NCBI GenBank assembly: GCA_003697135.1
Contig: RFGC01000038.1
Location: 98,320-162,319, forward strand
Source: Acidobacteriota bacterium
GTDB taxonomy: Bacteria > Acidobacteriota > Blastocatellia > Pyrinomonadales > Pyrinomonadaceae
DNA: 64,000 nt
Direction of reading: 5' to 3'
The translations under genes were made by a program, and so were the position numbers. The notes beneath the pieces were generated by a model. The model was not told the origin of the DNA. It saw only the letters and a program-made list of their open reading frames with translations, and did no database searches. Numbering within the stretch: position 1 is the first letter of the stretch; each line of letters opens with the position of its first letter. Positions 1 to 8,169 of this stretch are shown here, in pieces.

Positions 1-1461
1 CAGGGAATCGTTGTTTTTTCTCCCGACGAAGCTGAAGAAATGGCAAAGCAAGGTCATAAGGTGATTTTGGTAAGACGTGAAACCAGTCCTGATGACTTTC
101 ACGGAATGGTGGCGGCTGAAGCAATTTTAACGCAGCGGGGCGGTATGACTTCACACGCAGCAGTAGTTGCTCGTGGCATGGGCAAACCGTGCGTTGCTGG
201 CGCAAGTGCATTAAATATCAATTATAGCCATAACGAATTTACTGTTGGCGACTTGACGGTAACAAAGGGTGAATGGATAACAGTTGATGGCTCGACTGGA
301 AGAGTGTTCAAAGGAAAAGTCCCAACAATTCAGCCACAGCTAGATGAAAACTACGAGCTTTTGATGTCGTGGGCTGATGAAACAAGAAGGCTGAGAGTGC
401 GCGCAAATGCAGATACAGGCGCAGATGCGGCACTAGCGCGCAAATACGGTGCTGAAGGAATCGGGCTTTGCCGCACCGAACACATGTTTTTTGGCGAAGA
501 ACGCCTTAAGGTCATGCGTGAAATGATTATGGCTAGAGGACAAGGCGAGCGTGAAAAGGCTTTAGAGAAACTTCTGCCTTTTCAAAAGCAAGATTTTATA
601 GAGATTTTCCAAGCCATGAACGGTCTTCCTGTAACAATTCGTCTGCTTGATCCGCCGCTTCATGAATTCTTGCCAAGCCAGATCGAGCTTTTTGCAGAGC
701 TTACAGAACTGAAATTCCGAGCACGCCACGCAAGCCCCAAAGAGATGGATTTGCTTTTAGACGAGATCGCCGAAAAGAGAAGAATTCTCAAGCGAGTTGA
801 GCATCTTTCTGAAGCGAATCCAATGCTGGGCTTACGCGGCTGTAGGCTTGGGCTTCTTGTGCCGGAAGTAACGAGAATGCAGGTTCGCGCTATCTTTGAA
901 GCCGCTTGTGAAGCGCAAGGTTCTGGCATAAAAGTCTTGCCCGAAGTCATGATACCGCTGGTTTCTACTCCGGAAGAGTTCATTCATCAAGCAAAATTGA
1001 TTCGTGAAGTTGCTACACAGGTTATGAACGAGCATGGAATGGAAATAAAATACACAGTCGGCACAATGATTGAACTTCCACGTGCTGCGCTTGTAGCCGA
1101 TTCCATAGCAAAACATGCTGAGTTTTTCTCATTTGGAACGAATGACCTGACTCAAACGACATTTGGCTTAAGCCGTGATGATTCCGGGCGTTTCTTGCCG
1201 CTCTATGTTGAGAGAAAAATTTATCCTGACGATCCATTTCAAACAATAGACAGAATCGGAGTTGGTGAGCTTATAAAGATCGCAGTCGAGCGTGGACGGA
1301 AAGTGAATCCGAATCTGAAGATTGGCATTTGCGGCGAACATGGCGGAGACCCACGCTCAATAGAATTTTTCGACTCTTTGGGATTCGATTACGTAAGCTG
1401 TTCACCTTTCCGAGTCCCAATCGCAAGACTCTCAGCCGCTCACTCTGTGCTAAAAGAGTAG
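1..1461 (+). CDS. ppdK: Pyruvate, phosphate dikinase, C-terminal part (5' end outside the window)
   Basis: The frame is open from base 1, so the gene starts upstream; 486 residues are visible of a family that is usually about 870-900 residues. PPDK interconverts pyruvate + ATP + Pi with PEP + AMP + PPi in the cytosol. The phosphohistidine swivelling domain is present, with the catalytic His in GGMTSHAAVVARGMGKPCV (His codon at 154-156). It is followed by the PEP/pyruvate-binding TIM barrel, with FGTNDLTQTTFGLSRDD and the C-terminal GICGEHGGDP loop that carries the catalytic Cys. The ATP-grasp domain lies outside the window. No partner gene follows; the next genes are on the opposite strand. 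PEP synthase and PTS enzyme I are distant relatives, but the TQTTFGLSRDD and CGEHGGDP context fits PPDK best. Confidence 0.95.
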   Translation, partial: QGIVVFSPDEAEEMAKQGHKVILVRRETSPDDFHGMVAAEAILTQRGGMTSHAAVVARGMGKPCVAGASALNINYSHNEFTVGDLTVTKGEWITVDGSTGRVFKGKVPTIQPQLDENYELLMSWADETRRLRVRANADTGADAALARKYGAEGIGLCRTEHMFFGEERLKVMREMIMARGQGEREKALEKLLPFQKQDFIEIFQAMNGLPVTIRLLDPPLHEFLPSQIELFAELTELKFRARHASPKEMDLLLDEIAEKRRILKRVEHLSEANPMLGLRGCRLGLLVPEVTRMQVRAIFEAACEAQGSGIKVLPEVMIPLVSTPEEFIHQAKLIREVATQVMNEHGMEIKYTVGTMIELPRAALVADSIAKHAEFFSFGTNDLTQTTFGLSRDDSGRFLPLYVERKIYPDDPFQTIDRIGVGELIKIAVERGRKVNPNLKIGICGEHGGDPRSIEFFDSLGFDYVSCSPFRVPIARLSAAHSVLKE

Positions 1462-1669
1462 AAACCAAAAAAGAATCAACTCTTTAGTCAGTTACTGAGA
1501 GATTCAGATTGGGCTGTTGCCTTATGGAAACCAAGCAAATTTTCTGAAACGCTCTTGGTTCACCAAGTCTAACTTGGTAAAAACAAGCTGAAAAAGTAAG
1601 CATTCCAGAACTTCTTGAAAGTTTTAGAATACTCACTCTCACAAGAGATATAGCAGAACCTCGTAATTT

Positions 1670-1801
1670 CTAATAACCTATCTTTGCCTTACGCCAGGCA
1701 TCATGCCATGGAGCTTTTTTCGGCTCAGGTGGTCTTTTTATAGTTAAGATTATGTCTGCTTCTGAAAGATCAGCAACTGTGATTTTTCTTCCATACCACA
1801 T
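1670..1801 (-). CDS. Possible 43-residue protein of unknown function
   Basis: This small ORF (ATG at 1801, TAG at 1670) begins MWYGRKITVADLSEADIILT and ends WRKAKIGY. It is preceded by a perfect AGGAGG (1811-1816, minus) nine bases before the ATG, one of the best ribosome sites in the window. The product is mixed-charge and soluble, with a Lys/Pro-rich centre (KRPPEPKKAPW) and three Trp. It lies just downstream of, and on the same strand as, the two paralogous membrane-protein genes, so it could be the last gene of that transcript. I do not recognise the family. Support is the ribosome site and the uninterrupted frame only; chance is possible at this length. Confidence 0.45.
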   Translation of the reverse strand: MWYGRKITVADLSEADIILTIKRPPEPKKAPWHDAWRKAKIGY

Positions 1802-1856
1802 AACTCACATCCTCCTAACTTGAACTAAAGAAATCAAAAATTCAAACTCTTAAAAC

Positions 1857-2467
1857 TCACCTAATCTCGAAACAAGCCATTACTTCCCAGTAGATTGAGT
1901 TGAGTTTGATAGGCTTATCTACTATTAGTTCTATTTTTGTGTATTTCCCTTTAGGTAAGTAAATTGAGTCACCTGATTGACAAAACGGCGTTAGCTCAAT
2001 GATAGGACCATCACCAGATACGCATATTTCATATTTTTCACCCTTGTCGTTATAAATAAAACCTTCCACACGAACCATTTCACCATTTTCCAAACAAATC
2101 GTATGATAAAAATCGCGTTCAACAGGGCATGAACCTAATTGATTAGAATACAAGACTACTTGTTCACCACGCACTTCTGAGTGAACAGAATGTTCGCCAG
2201 AAGCTCGAAGTGGTTTAGGTGGTATTATTTCATTTACTCCAGGTTGTAACTCCACAGAATCACTAATACTCCAGGTTGTAACTCTACAGAATCACTAACC
2301 TTAATTGGATTCAAAGCAAGCCAAAGGCAGGGATATGCGTATAGTGGGACTCGAAGAATGAAATATAAGCCAATGAGCATAAAGATTGAAACTGGGGATA
2401 AAACCCCCGACATAAAAAATGCTAGATAAGGATGGTTTTGACTGAAGCGGCGAAAAAACACCTTCAT
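1857..2467 (-). pseudogene. Frameshifted paralogue of the neighbouring membrane protein (32-bp tandem duplication)
   Basis: Two overlapping minus-strand frames together match the intact neighbour (2562-3230). The upstream piece (start ATG 2467) gives one or two membrane segments and then LNPIKVSDSVELQPG. The downstream piece resumes at VELQPGVNEIIPPKP and runs through EGFIYNDKGEKYEICV and YTKIELIVDKP to the stop at 1857. Between them a 32-bp segment is present twice in tandem (2235-2266 and 2267-2298, one mismatch). As 32 is not a multiple of three, the frame is lost. Removing one copy would restore a frame that aligns with the neighbour's LNPIKVSD..LQ.G.NEIIPP region. The N-terminus is also shorter than in the paralogue, with an in-frame stop upstream. 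Function unknown. Confidence 0.75.
2235..2298. repeat. Tandem 32-bp duplication
   Basis: Two adjacent copies of a 32-base unit (2235-2266, 2267-2298) beginning TACTCCAGGTTGTAACTC on the plus strand and differing at one base. The duplication falls inside the minus-strand reading frame of the broken paralogue and shifts it. Near-identity suggests a recent slippage-type event. Confidence 0.9.
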
Positions 2468-2561
2468 AATTAATATCCATAAAAACCAATCACTGGAAAA
2501 CAGACTAGAAAGACCTCAAGTATTTTCATAAACTTCAACTTCAAATTAAACCCTTATCATG

Positions 2562-3230
2562 TTACATGATTTCGATACAAGACTCACCTTCCCAGTAGAT
2601 TGAGTCGATTTCAAGTGGTTTATCTACCATCAGTTCTATCTTTGTATATTCGCCTTTAGGGAAATCTAAGAAGTAAGTCTTAAGACTCTCTGTAGAACAG
2701 GGTGAAAGTTCAATACTGCTTGATGTTATACATATCTCATATTTTTGTCCTTTATCGTCATAAATAAATCCTTCTAAGCGTATCATATTACCGTTCTTCA
2801 AGCATATAGTATGACGAAGATCGCTTTCAGAGGGGCATACTCCGAGATTCCTAACATATAATACTAGACGTTCACCCGAAATAGGAGAGGTTTTAGGATT
2901 AATGCCGTATGCTGGGAGAGGTCTTGGTGGTATTATTTCATTCCGTCCGGCTTGCAGTGTGACATAGTCACTCACCTTTATTGGATTCAAACAAAGCCAT
3001 GCGTTAGGATAAGCTTGTGGTGGTGTTTGTATAATAACAAACACGAAAAAAGCAGTAGCAATAAAGACCGGGATAAGTAGAATTGATACAAAAACTGTTA
3101 GATAAGGACTCTTCCGATAAAAATTTGGAAAAAACCAATAGATAGTAGTGAAAATTATCGCGCCCAAAGAAACATAGAATGGAATGCAAAACGGATTTAG
3201 TAGCTCTAAGAAAAAACTGACTCTCAACAT
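2562..3230 (-). CDS. Membrane-anchored protein of unknown function (intact copy of a tandem pair)
   Basis: 222 residues from the ATG at 3230, chosen because AGAGGAG lies directly upstream; the frame stays open to a TTG at 3326, so a longer form is possible. The N-terminal third holds two hydrophobic segments (about residues 8-32 and 40-67) separated by a short basic stretch (FYRKS). The rest is probably an extracytoplasmic domain with Cys-containing motifs (AWLCLNPIKVSD, GVCPSESD, HTICLKNGN, KYEICITS) and a C-terminal KIELMVDKP..IDSIYWE motif. The downstream neighbour is a disrupted copy of the same family. No enzyme motif is visible and I do not recognise the domain. Confidence 0.7.
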   Translation of the reverse strand: MLRVSFFLELLNPFCIPFYVSLGAIIFTTIYWFFPNFYRKSPYLTVFVSILLIPVFIATAFFVFVIIQTPPQAYPNAWLCLNPIKVSDYVTLQAGRNEIIPPRPLPAYGINPKTSPISGERLVLYVRNLGVCPSESDLRHTICLKNGNMIRLEGFIYDDKGQKYEICITSSSIELSPCSTESLKTYFLDFPKGEYTKIELMVDKPLEIDSIYWEGESCIEIM

Positions 3231-3719
3231 AACTCCTCTGACATGAAGAAATAAAGAACAAGAATGCTCGAATATGTAGCTATCCATAAACTCAAAAAAG
3301 CGGGAAACATGATACAAAACTATCAAGTGTCCTAGGCATAACTAAACTCCTATATCACCGCAGTTTACATATATCATAAGGAAAGCCAACCATCACATAT
3401 CAGTAGCTTATTTATCAACCAACATAGCAACAAGACTTCGAGATGCAAGACGCAAAATATAATCAAATTTTTTGCAATCAATCTTCATTTCGTAATAGGT
3501 TTAGCTAAGCATGCAAACCGTAAACCGTAAATCAGGCTTTCTTGTTCTCTTAAAAGGCTTTACATTACTTCATCGGTTAAGAACCTCAGTAGCCTTGAAT
3601 AAGTGCCTGATATGAAACCCGAAATTTTGGCATTCAGGATTTTAGGTTAATAGGCGAAAATGAGTGCTTGCTCGCTTCTTGTTAAGTTCCGAGTAAAGCT
3701 AACATAGAACTTAAAAGCT
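3231..3719. other. Gene-free stretch
   Basis: This region separates the minus-strand paralogue pair from the plus-strand dsbD-like gene and should hold two divergent promoters. I saw no tRNA, convincing hairpin terminator or repeat. A weak TTGTTA/TAACAT pair with only 15 bp spacing lies just upstream of the dsbD-like start, but it is not good enough to call. Confidence 0.5.
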
Positions 3720-5639
3720 ATGCTTCAAAAAAGCTTTCTACAGATTGCGTTTTTGTTTCTACTCGGTTTCATCAGTGTAAGTGCTCAGAATCCGATTTCA
3801 TGGGATTTGGAAGTAGAAGCCAAAAATCTCAAATCAGGCGAAAGATTAAAAGCAACGCTTTCGGCTAAAATCGAAGATGGTTGGTATCTTTATGCGATGG
3901 ACCAGCCAGAGGGTGGTCCATCAGCGTTGAAAATTTCAATTGCAGAAAACTCACCTTTTGAAATCGAAGGCAAAATAACCTCTTCTGAAACTCCGCTCTC
4001 GAAATATGATAAAAACTTCGATCTAGAAACTAGATACTTTATCAAGCAGGTTGAATTTCTTCTGCCACTCAAGGCTCTAAAGGAAACCAACACAGATGAA
4101 CTTCTCGTCGCAGTGCGTTATCAAGCTTGCAACGACACCTTCTGCCTTCCGCCGAAAACCATAAAACTCAGCAAAAGCGGAATAAAACCAGATGCAACTT
4201 CGTTAAATCTTGTGCCTAGCACGTCTCCACAAAAGACGGAGGAAAAAGCCGAAAGTAGCCAGAGCAGTAATTTCAAGCTCTCGAACACTAATGCAACTTC
4301 GACTTTCGTGCCGATTTACGAAAGAACTCTATCGTTTTGGGCTTTTATATGGCTCGCGGTAACGCTTGGGGCGCTGTCGCTTCTGACTCCATGCGTTTTC
4401 CCGATGATACCGATTACGGTTTCGTATTTCACAAATCAAGCTAGCAAGACAAAATCCGGAGCGTTGAAGTTAGCTTTGATTTATTCAATAGGCATCATAG
4501 CAACCTTCAGTATTCTTGGCATGTTACTTGCCGTTTTCGTCGGAGCGGCGGGGATAAATCTTTTTGCGGCAAATCCGTGGGTTAACCTTCTGATCGCCGG
4601 GATTTTTCTTTTCTTCGCTTTCAATCTATTCGGCGCATACGAAATTACCATTCCTGCGTCCTTTTTAAGCAAGCTTGACAAATTAACCAGAACAAAGGAA
4701 GGTGAAGGAAGCCAGATAATCGGTACTCTTTTGATGGGATTGACTTTCACCTTAACAAGTTTTACTTGCACCTCGCCTTTTGTAGGGACCATTCTTGTTT
4801 CGGCGGCACAAGGCGATTGGCAAATGCCTTTGCTTGGTATGTTAGCGTTTTCAATCCCATTCGCCGCTCCGTTCTTCGTTCTTGCTCTGATACCACAATA
4901 TCTAGCTTCTCTACCTAAAGCTGGCGGTTGGATGAATTCAATCAAAGTGACTATGGGTTTTCTAGAAGTTGCCGCCGCAATGAAATTCGTTTCAAACGCG
5001 GACCTAGTTTGGAAATGGGGCATATTTACGCGCTCGGTTGTGCTTTCATTTTGGATTGCTATCGGCTTCATTTTGACGCTTTACTTACTTGGCAAATTCC
5101 AACTGTCTCACGACTCGAAATCAGAAAGAATCGGAGCGCTCCGTTTGACTACCGCTATCATCACTTTGGCAATCACCTTCTATCTCTTAACAGGTCTCTT
5201 CGGAGCAAAACTTGGAGAGATAGAATCATTCTTGCCGCCGGATTTGAACCAAAATTCACTTTCAACAAAGCCTAGAGATGAAAAATTGTTTTGGATTGAG
5301 AATGATTTGGAAAGAGCAAAACAGCAAGCAAAAGCTGAAGGAAAGAGAATTTTCATTGACTTTACTGGCTACACCTGCACAAACTGCCGCTGGATGGAAG
5401 CTAACATTTTTACAAAGCCAGAAGTAGAAAAAGAGTTTGAAAGATTTGTGCTACTCAGGCTTTATACCGATGGAGAAGGAGAAATCTACGAACGCCAGCA
5501 AAAGTTTCAGGAGGAAAAATTCAAGACCGTAGCCCTACCTTTTTATGCAATCATCGAGGCAGACGAAAAGGTGATTGCGGTTTTTCCTGGGCTAACGCGA
5601 GATACTTCCGAATTTCTGGAATTTTTAAGAAGCGGATGA
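3720..5639 (+). CDS. dsbD: Thiol:disulfide interchange protein, DsbD-like
   Basis: 639 residues with the classic three-part DsbD layout. A signal peptide (residues 1-22, cleaved near SVSAQ) precedes a periplasmic alpha domain containing ACNDTFC. A central multi-helix CcdA-like membrane domain carries its Cys pair in LTPCVFPMIP (C225) and FTCTSPF (C350). The C-terminal thioredoxin fold has active site TCTNC (C553, C556). The protein moves electrons from cytoplasmic thioredoxin across the inner membrane to periplasmic disulfide isomerases, cytochrome maturation factors or similar clients. It is monocistronic and faces a convergent gene. All six redox cysteines are present, so it should be functional. 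The alternative ScsB subfamily cannot be excluded without a tree. Confidence 0.93.
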   Translation: MLQKSFLQIAFLFLLGFISVSAQNPISWDLEVEAKNLKSGERLKATLSAKIEDGWYLYAMDQPEGGPSALKISIAENSPFEIEGKITSSETPLSKYDKNFDLETRYFIKQVEFLLPLKALKETNTDELLVAVRYQACNDTFCLPPKTIKLSKSGIKPDATSLNLVPSTSPQKTEEKAESSQSSNFKLSNTNATSTFVPIYERTLSFWAFIWLAVTLGALSLLTPCVFPMIPITVSYFTNQASKTKSGALKLALIYSIGIIATFSILGMLLAVFVGAAGINLFAANPWVNLLIAGIFLFFAFNLFGAYEITIPASFLSKLDKLTRTKEGEGSQIIGTLLMGLTFTLTSFTCTSPFVGTILVSAAQGDWQMPLLGMLAFSIPFAAPFFVLALIPQYLASLPKAGGWMNSIKVTMGFLEVAAAMKFVSNADLVWKWGIFTRSVVLSFWIAIGFILTLYLLGKFQLSHDSKSERIGALRLTTAIITLAITFYLLTGLFGAKLGEIESFLPPDLNQNSLSTKPRDEKLFWIENDLERAKQQAKAEGKRIFIDFTGYTCTNCRWMEANIFTKPEVEKEFERFVLLRLYTDGEGEIYERQQKFQEEKFKTVALPFYAIIEADEKVIAVFPGLTRDTSEFLEFLRSG

Positions 5640-5650
5640 AATTCCGCATA

Positions 5651-5681
5651 GCAAACCTTGCCTAAACTTTCGTAGGTTTGC
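5651..5681. terminator. Weak bidirectional hairpin between convergent genes
   Basis: GCAAACCT (5651-5658) pairs with AGGTTTGC (5674-5681) across a 15-base loop, between the stop of the dsbD-like gene and the stop of the minus-strand gene. T-rich sequence follows (CTACTTTCTTT). It is not a textbook terminator. Confidence 0.35.
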
Positions 5682-6221
5682 CTACTTTCTTTCGCGGAAA
5701 ATTTTTATGGGACTAAAATCTTCGGGAGTAACTCTCAAACCTTCTTCAAGCTCCTGCTTAAGTTCTACAGGAGTTTTCAATTTCAAATCAGGGTCATCGG
5801 CTCGAAAATCTCTGTCTAGCTTCATAACTAACTCAACAGATTCCAATCCTTTCTTGAAAAGCTCATCATCGTTATAAAATCTTCCCCAACCTTGGCGATA
5901 AAAGCTGTAGGCAACATAGAATTGAACCTTCGCACTTAACTTTTCTGGGTCTGCTTTCTCAAAATAATCTCTCGCCAAAACAAAATTGTCTTTTCTGAAC
6001 GCTTCTAAACCTTCCTGAAATTTTGCTTCATCAATTTGATAGATTCCCGTTAAAACTTGCGTTTTTGTCGTGGCTTTTTCGATTGTTTGCTGTGCTTTCG
6101 ATGACAAATCTTGAAGGCTTGTTGGCGAAACCAAATACAGCCAAAAGACAAAACCGCCGTAAAATAGCGTCAAAACTATGCCAGCCGACTGAATTATTTT
6201 TTCTTTCGTTTCCGATTGCAC
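5682..6221 (-). CDS. Single-pass membrane protein with TPR-like helices
   Basis: 179 residues. The start is GTG at 6221, preceded by AAGGAG about nine bases upstream. One membrane segment (about residues 13-31, GIVLTLFYGGFVFWLYLV) follows a short cytoplasmic tail. The remainder is helical with a TPR-like signature (EGLEAFRKDNFVLARDYFEKAD) and probably sits in the periplasm. The start lies inside the end of the upstream YkgJ-like gene (28-nt overlap), so the two are probably co-translated. No catalytic motif; perhaps a scaffold or assembly factor, function unknown. Confidence 0.75.
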   Translation of the reverse strand: MQSETKEKIIQSAGIVLTLFYGGFVFWLYLVSPTSLQDLSSKAQQTIEKATTKTQVLTGIYQIDEAKFQEGLEAFRKDNFVLARDYFEKADPEKLSAKVQFYVAYSFYRQGWGRFYNDDELFKKGLESVELVMKLDRDFRADDPDLKLKTPVELKQELEEGLRVTPEDFSPIKIFRERK

Positions 6222-6706
6222 TCAAACAAACTCCTTAAGGCTACTCTTTTCATTTTTCCGTTACCAAATTTTAATTGCAAGCCTGCTAATCTGCTTTCAA
6301 AAATCCCGATAGTTAAGCACTTATCGGGTTCGAGATTTTCAATCGGTTCTCCGTTTTCATTTAGCGGACAAATATCACGATATTCGATTTCGTTTTCCTC
6401 ATCTAGCCACCGTAACGGTAATCCCTGAGTTCGGCAAACGTATGGGCGATTTTCATATATCCGGCAAGCACCCGATTCATCTAAAAAAGCACATTTCCCG
6501 ATTCCGTGAGGTTTTTCTTCTCGTAAAAGTTTTTTGTAGTGAAACTTTATGTTTTCGGCCTCGACTTGAAAAACTGTAATTCCATCAATACAGCAACTTG
6601 CACACCCTTTTTTGCACTTTAACCTTTCTGAATGAATGCTCTTTAACCTGCGAACTTCTTGATCAACCTCATCATAAAACCTTCTTAGCTCCTCGATGTT
6701 CTTCAT
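6194..6706 (-). CDS. YkgJ-type cysteine cluster protein
   Basis: 170 residues from the ATG at 6706, preceded by GAGG six bases upstream; an in-frame TTG start at 6763 has weaker support. The pattern CKKGCASCC..., GKCAFLDESGACRIYENRPYVCR and a later DICPL matches the CxxCxxCC / PxxCR family (UPF0153/YkgJ), thought to bind a metal (Zn or Fe-S). The biochemical role of the family is unsettled. The gene overlaps the TPR-like membrane protein gene downstream by 28 bases, which argues for co-expression. Confidence 0.85.
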   Translation of the reverse strand: MKNIEELRRFYDEVDQEVRRLKSIHSERLKCKKGCASCCIDGITVFQVEAENIKFHYKKLLREEKPHGIGKCAFLDESGACRIYENRPYVCRTQGLPLRWLDEENEIEYRDICPLNENGEPIENLEPDKCLTIGIFESRLAGLQLKFGNGKMKRVALRSLFECNRKRKKK

Positions 6707-6798
6707 CGTTTGCCTCAGCACCAACTTACGCCTTTGGACGGAAACAAAATTTACTTGAATCAAGAAGCCCCGAACATCAAGACTTAATAGTCAACAAC

Positions 6799-8169
6799 TC
6801 AAGCCTGTCTTTGAAACTGCCTCATGATTCTGGCTTGCTGTAAAGCCAGCAAAGCCGCTTCGTTTTCCTTCTTTTCTTTCGTTAGAACCCAACCTACTGC
6901 TACGAAGATAAAATGAAACACCTGAATTTGAGTTCTTTGCCGATAAGCTGTTCCGATATTCCCTTGAAAAATAGCATAACCGACGGTTAGCATCAGCGTA
7001 AAAATCATTATCGCCATCGTTTCTTTAAGCCTGTGCCTAAAGGAATAGACCATTCCTCTAATCAAAAAGGGAATCATCAACCACCATGCTACCATCTCAG
7101 GTTGAGTCAAAGCCGCTCTTATACTCGTTATCTGCCAAGGAAAAGGCGCTAAAAACAAATACAAAAGTCCAACCGGCAAAATCGTTACAATTCCTTCAGC
7201 AGTCGAAACATCTACTTCTTCAAAACCAGATGCGGCCGTTCTTGCTTGATCAAGGCGAGCATTGTTGAGTCTTTCCAGAGTCCCATACTTCTGAATATCT
7301 TCGTGAATCCCGATTGAAGCCCCTATGTAGGTTATCAAAATCCCTATGATCAGAAAAAGTACTATCTTCTTTAAGACTGTGCTTTTAGAAGCTTCTGTGG
7401 TTATACCTATGAGAAAAGTAGCCACAATCGCCATAACAGTCATCGGGAAGATATAAAACCGCAAAGCCACAATCCCAAAAAGGCTGAAACCCAGCACAGT
7501 TAAGTAAAGTGGATTAAACGCTCTCTGTAACCGATTAACCATCAGCATTGAGATAGCCAAAAGGAAAATTATGATTCCATCCTTGAGCATGAAACTAGAC
7601 CAGTTTATAAATCCCGGCATGAAGGCAACCAGAAGAGAAGCTATCTTAGCAACCTTACTATTTCTGTAAATATCTTTTGCCAAAATGTAAACAGCAGGTG
7701 CAGCAGCGGCTCCTATCGAGGCACATAAGAAATTCCCTGCTACAGGATTTTGCCCAGTGAAGAAATAGAGGAAAGCAACAATGTAATACATTCCCCAGCC
7801 AGAACCGCTGAAACTGAAGAAACGATGATAGAGAACCGGATCGCTTTCTCTCCTTATCGGGAAGTTACCTTTGAAATACTCTGACAAAATATATCCAAAG
7901 TTGTTATAGGTCGTGGCATCCGGCGCAAAGTAATCCCACAGGTCTAGATAGTAAAATAAAGCCCCAAACACGGCGCGAGCCGACAAAGCCAGAAAATAAA
8001 TCTTCCACAAAAACTCTTCATCAGACTTATCGTTTGATAAACGGATCGTTAAAAACGCCAGTGGAAGCGAGAAAATAAAGAAAATAGGAAAGCTGAGAAC
8101 ACCTTCAGGAAAAGTAATGAAGGAAACAAAAAGAAGCGAGAGTATCAGAATTATGAAAGATGCCCTCAT
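6799..8169 (-). CDS. Multi-spanning membrane glycosyltransferase-like protein (GT-C/GT39-like)
   Basis: 456 residues, strongly hydrophobic with about 10-12 predicted membrane segments. An acidic early loop (LDLWDYFAPDATTYNNFGY) between the first helices resembles the Asp-bearing first loop of GT-C enzymes that use polyprenyl-phosphate sugars. The ATG at 8169 overlaps the stop of the upstream carbamoyltransferase gene (ATGA), so it is translationally coupled to the glycan cluster. It ends in a charged cytoplasmic tail rich in Glu, Gln and Ala. A polymerase or flippase role is the main alternative. The family assignment is by topology and context, not by a decisive motif. Confidence 0.6.
   Translation of the reverse strand: MRASFIILILSLLFVSFITFPEGVLSFPIFFIFSLPLAFLTIRLSNDKSDEEFLWKIYFLALSARAVFGALFYYLDLWDYFAPDATTYNNFGYILSEYFKGNFPIRRESDPVLYHRFFSFSGSGWGMYYIVAFLYFFTGQNPVAGNFLCASIGAAAAPAVYILAKDIYRNSKVAKIASLLVAFMPGFINWSSFMLKDGIIIFLLAISMLMVNRLQRAFNPLYLTVLGFSLFGIVALRFYIFPMTVMAIVATFLIGITTEASKSTVLKKIVLFLIIGILITYIGASIGIHEDIQKYGTLERLNNARLDQARTAASGFEEVDVSTAEGIVTILPVGLLYLFLAPFPWQITSIRAALTQPEMVAWWLMIPFLIRGMVYSFRHRLKETMAIMIFTLMLTVGYAIFQGNIGTAYRQRTQIQVFHFIFVAVGWVLTKEKKENEAALLALQQARIMRQFQRQA

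Noticed and set aside
1562..1578. ACCAAGT-CTA-ACTTGGT hairpin after PPDK
   Set aside because: It is followed by A-rich rather than T-rich sequence on the plus strand, so it is not an intrinsic terminator.
4481..5071. 196-residue open frame on the minus strand inside the dsbD-like gene
   Set aside because: It is a mirror frame of a strongly supported gene with all DsbD motifs; its translation is Lys/Pro/Ile-rich without any domain.
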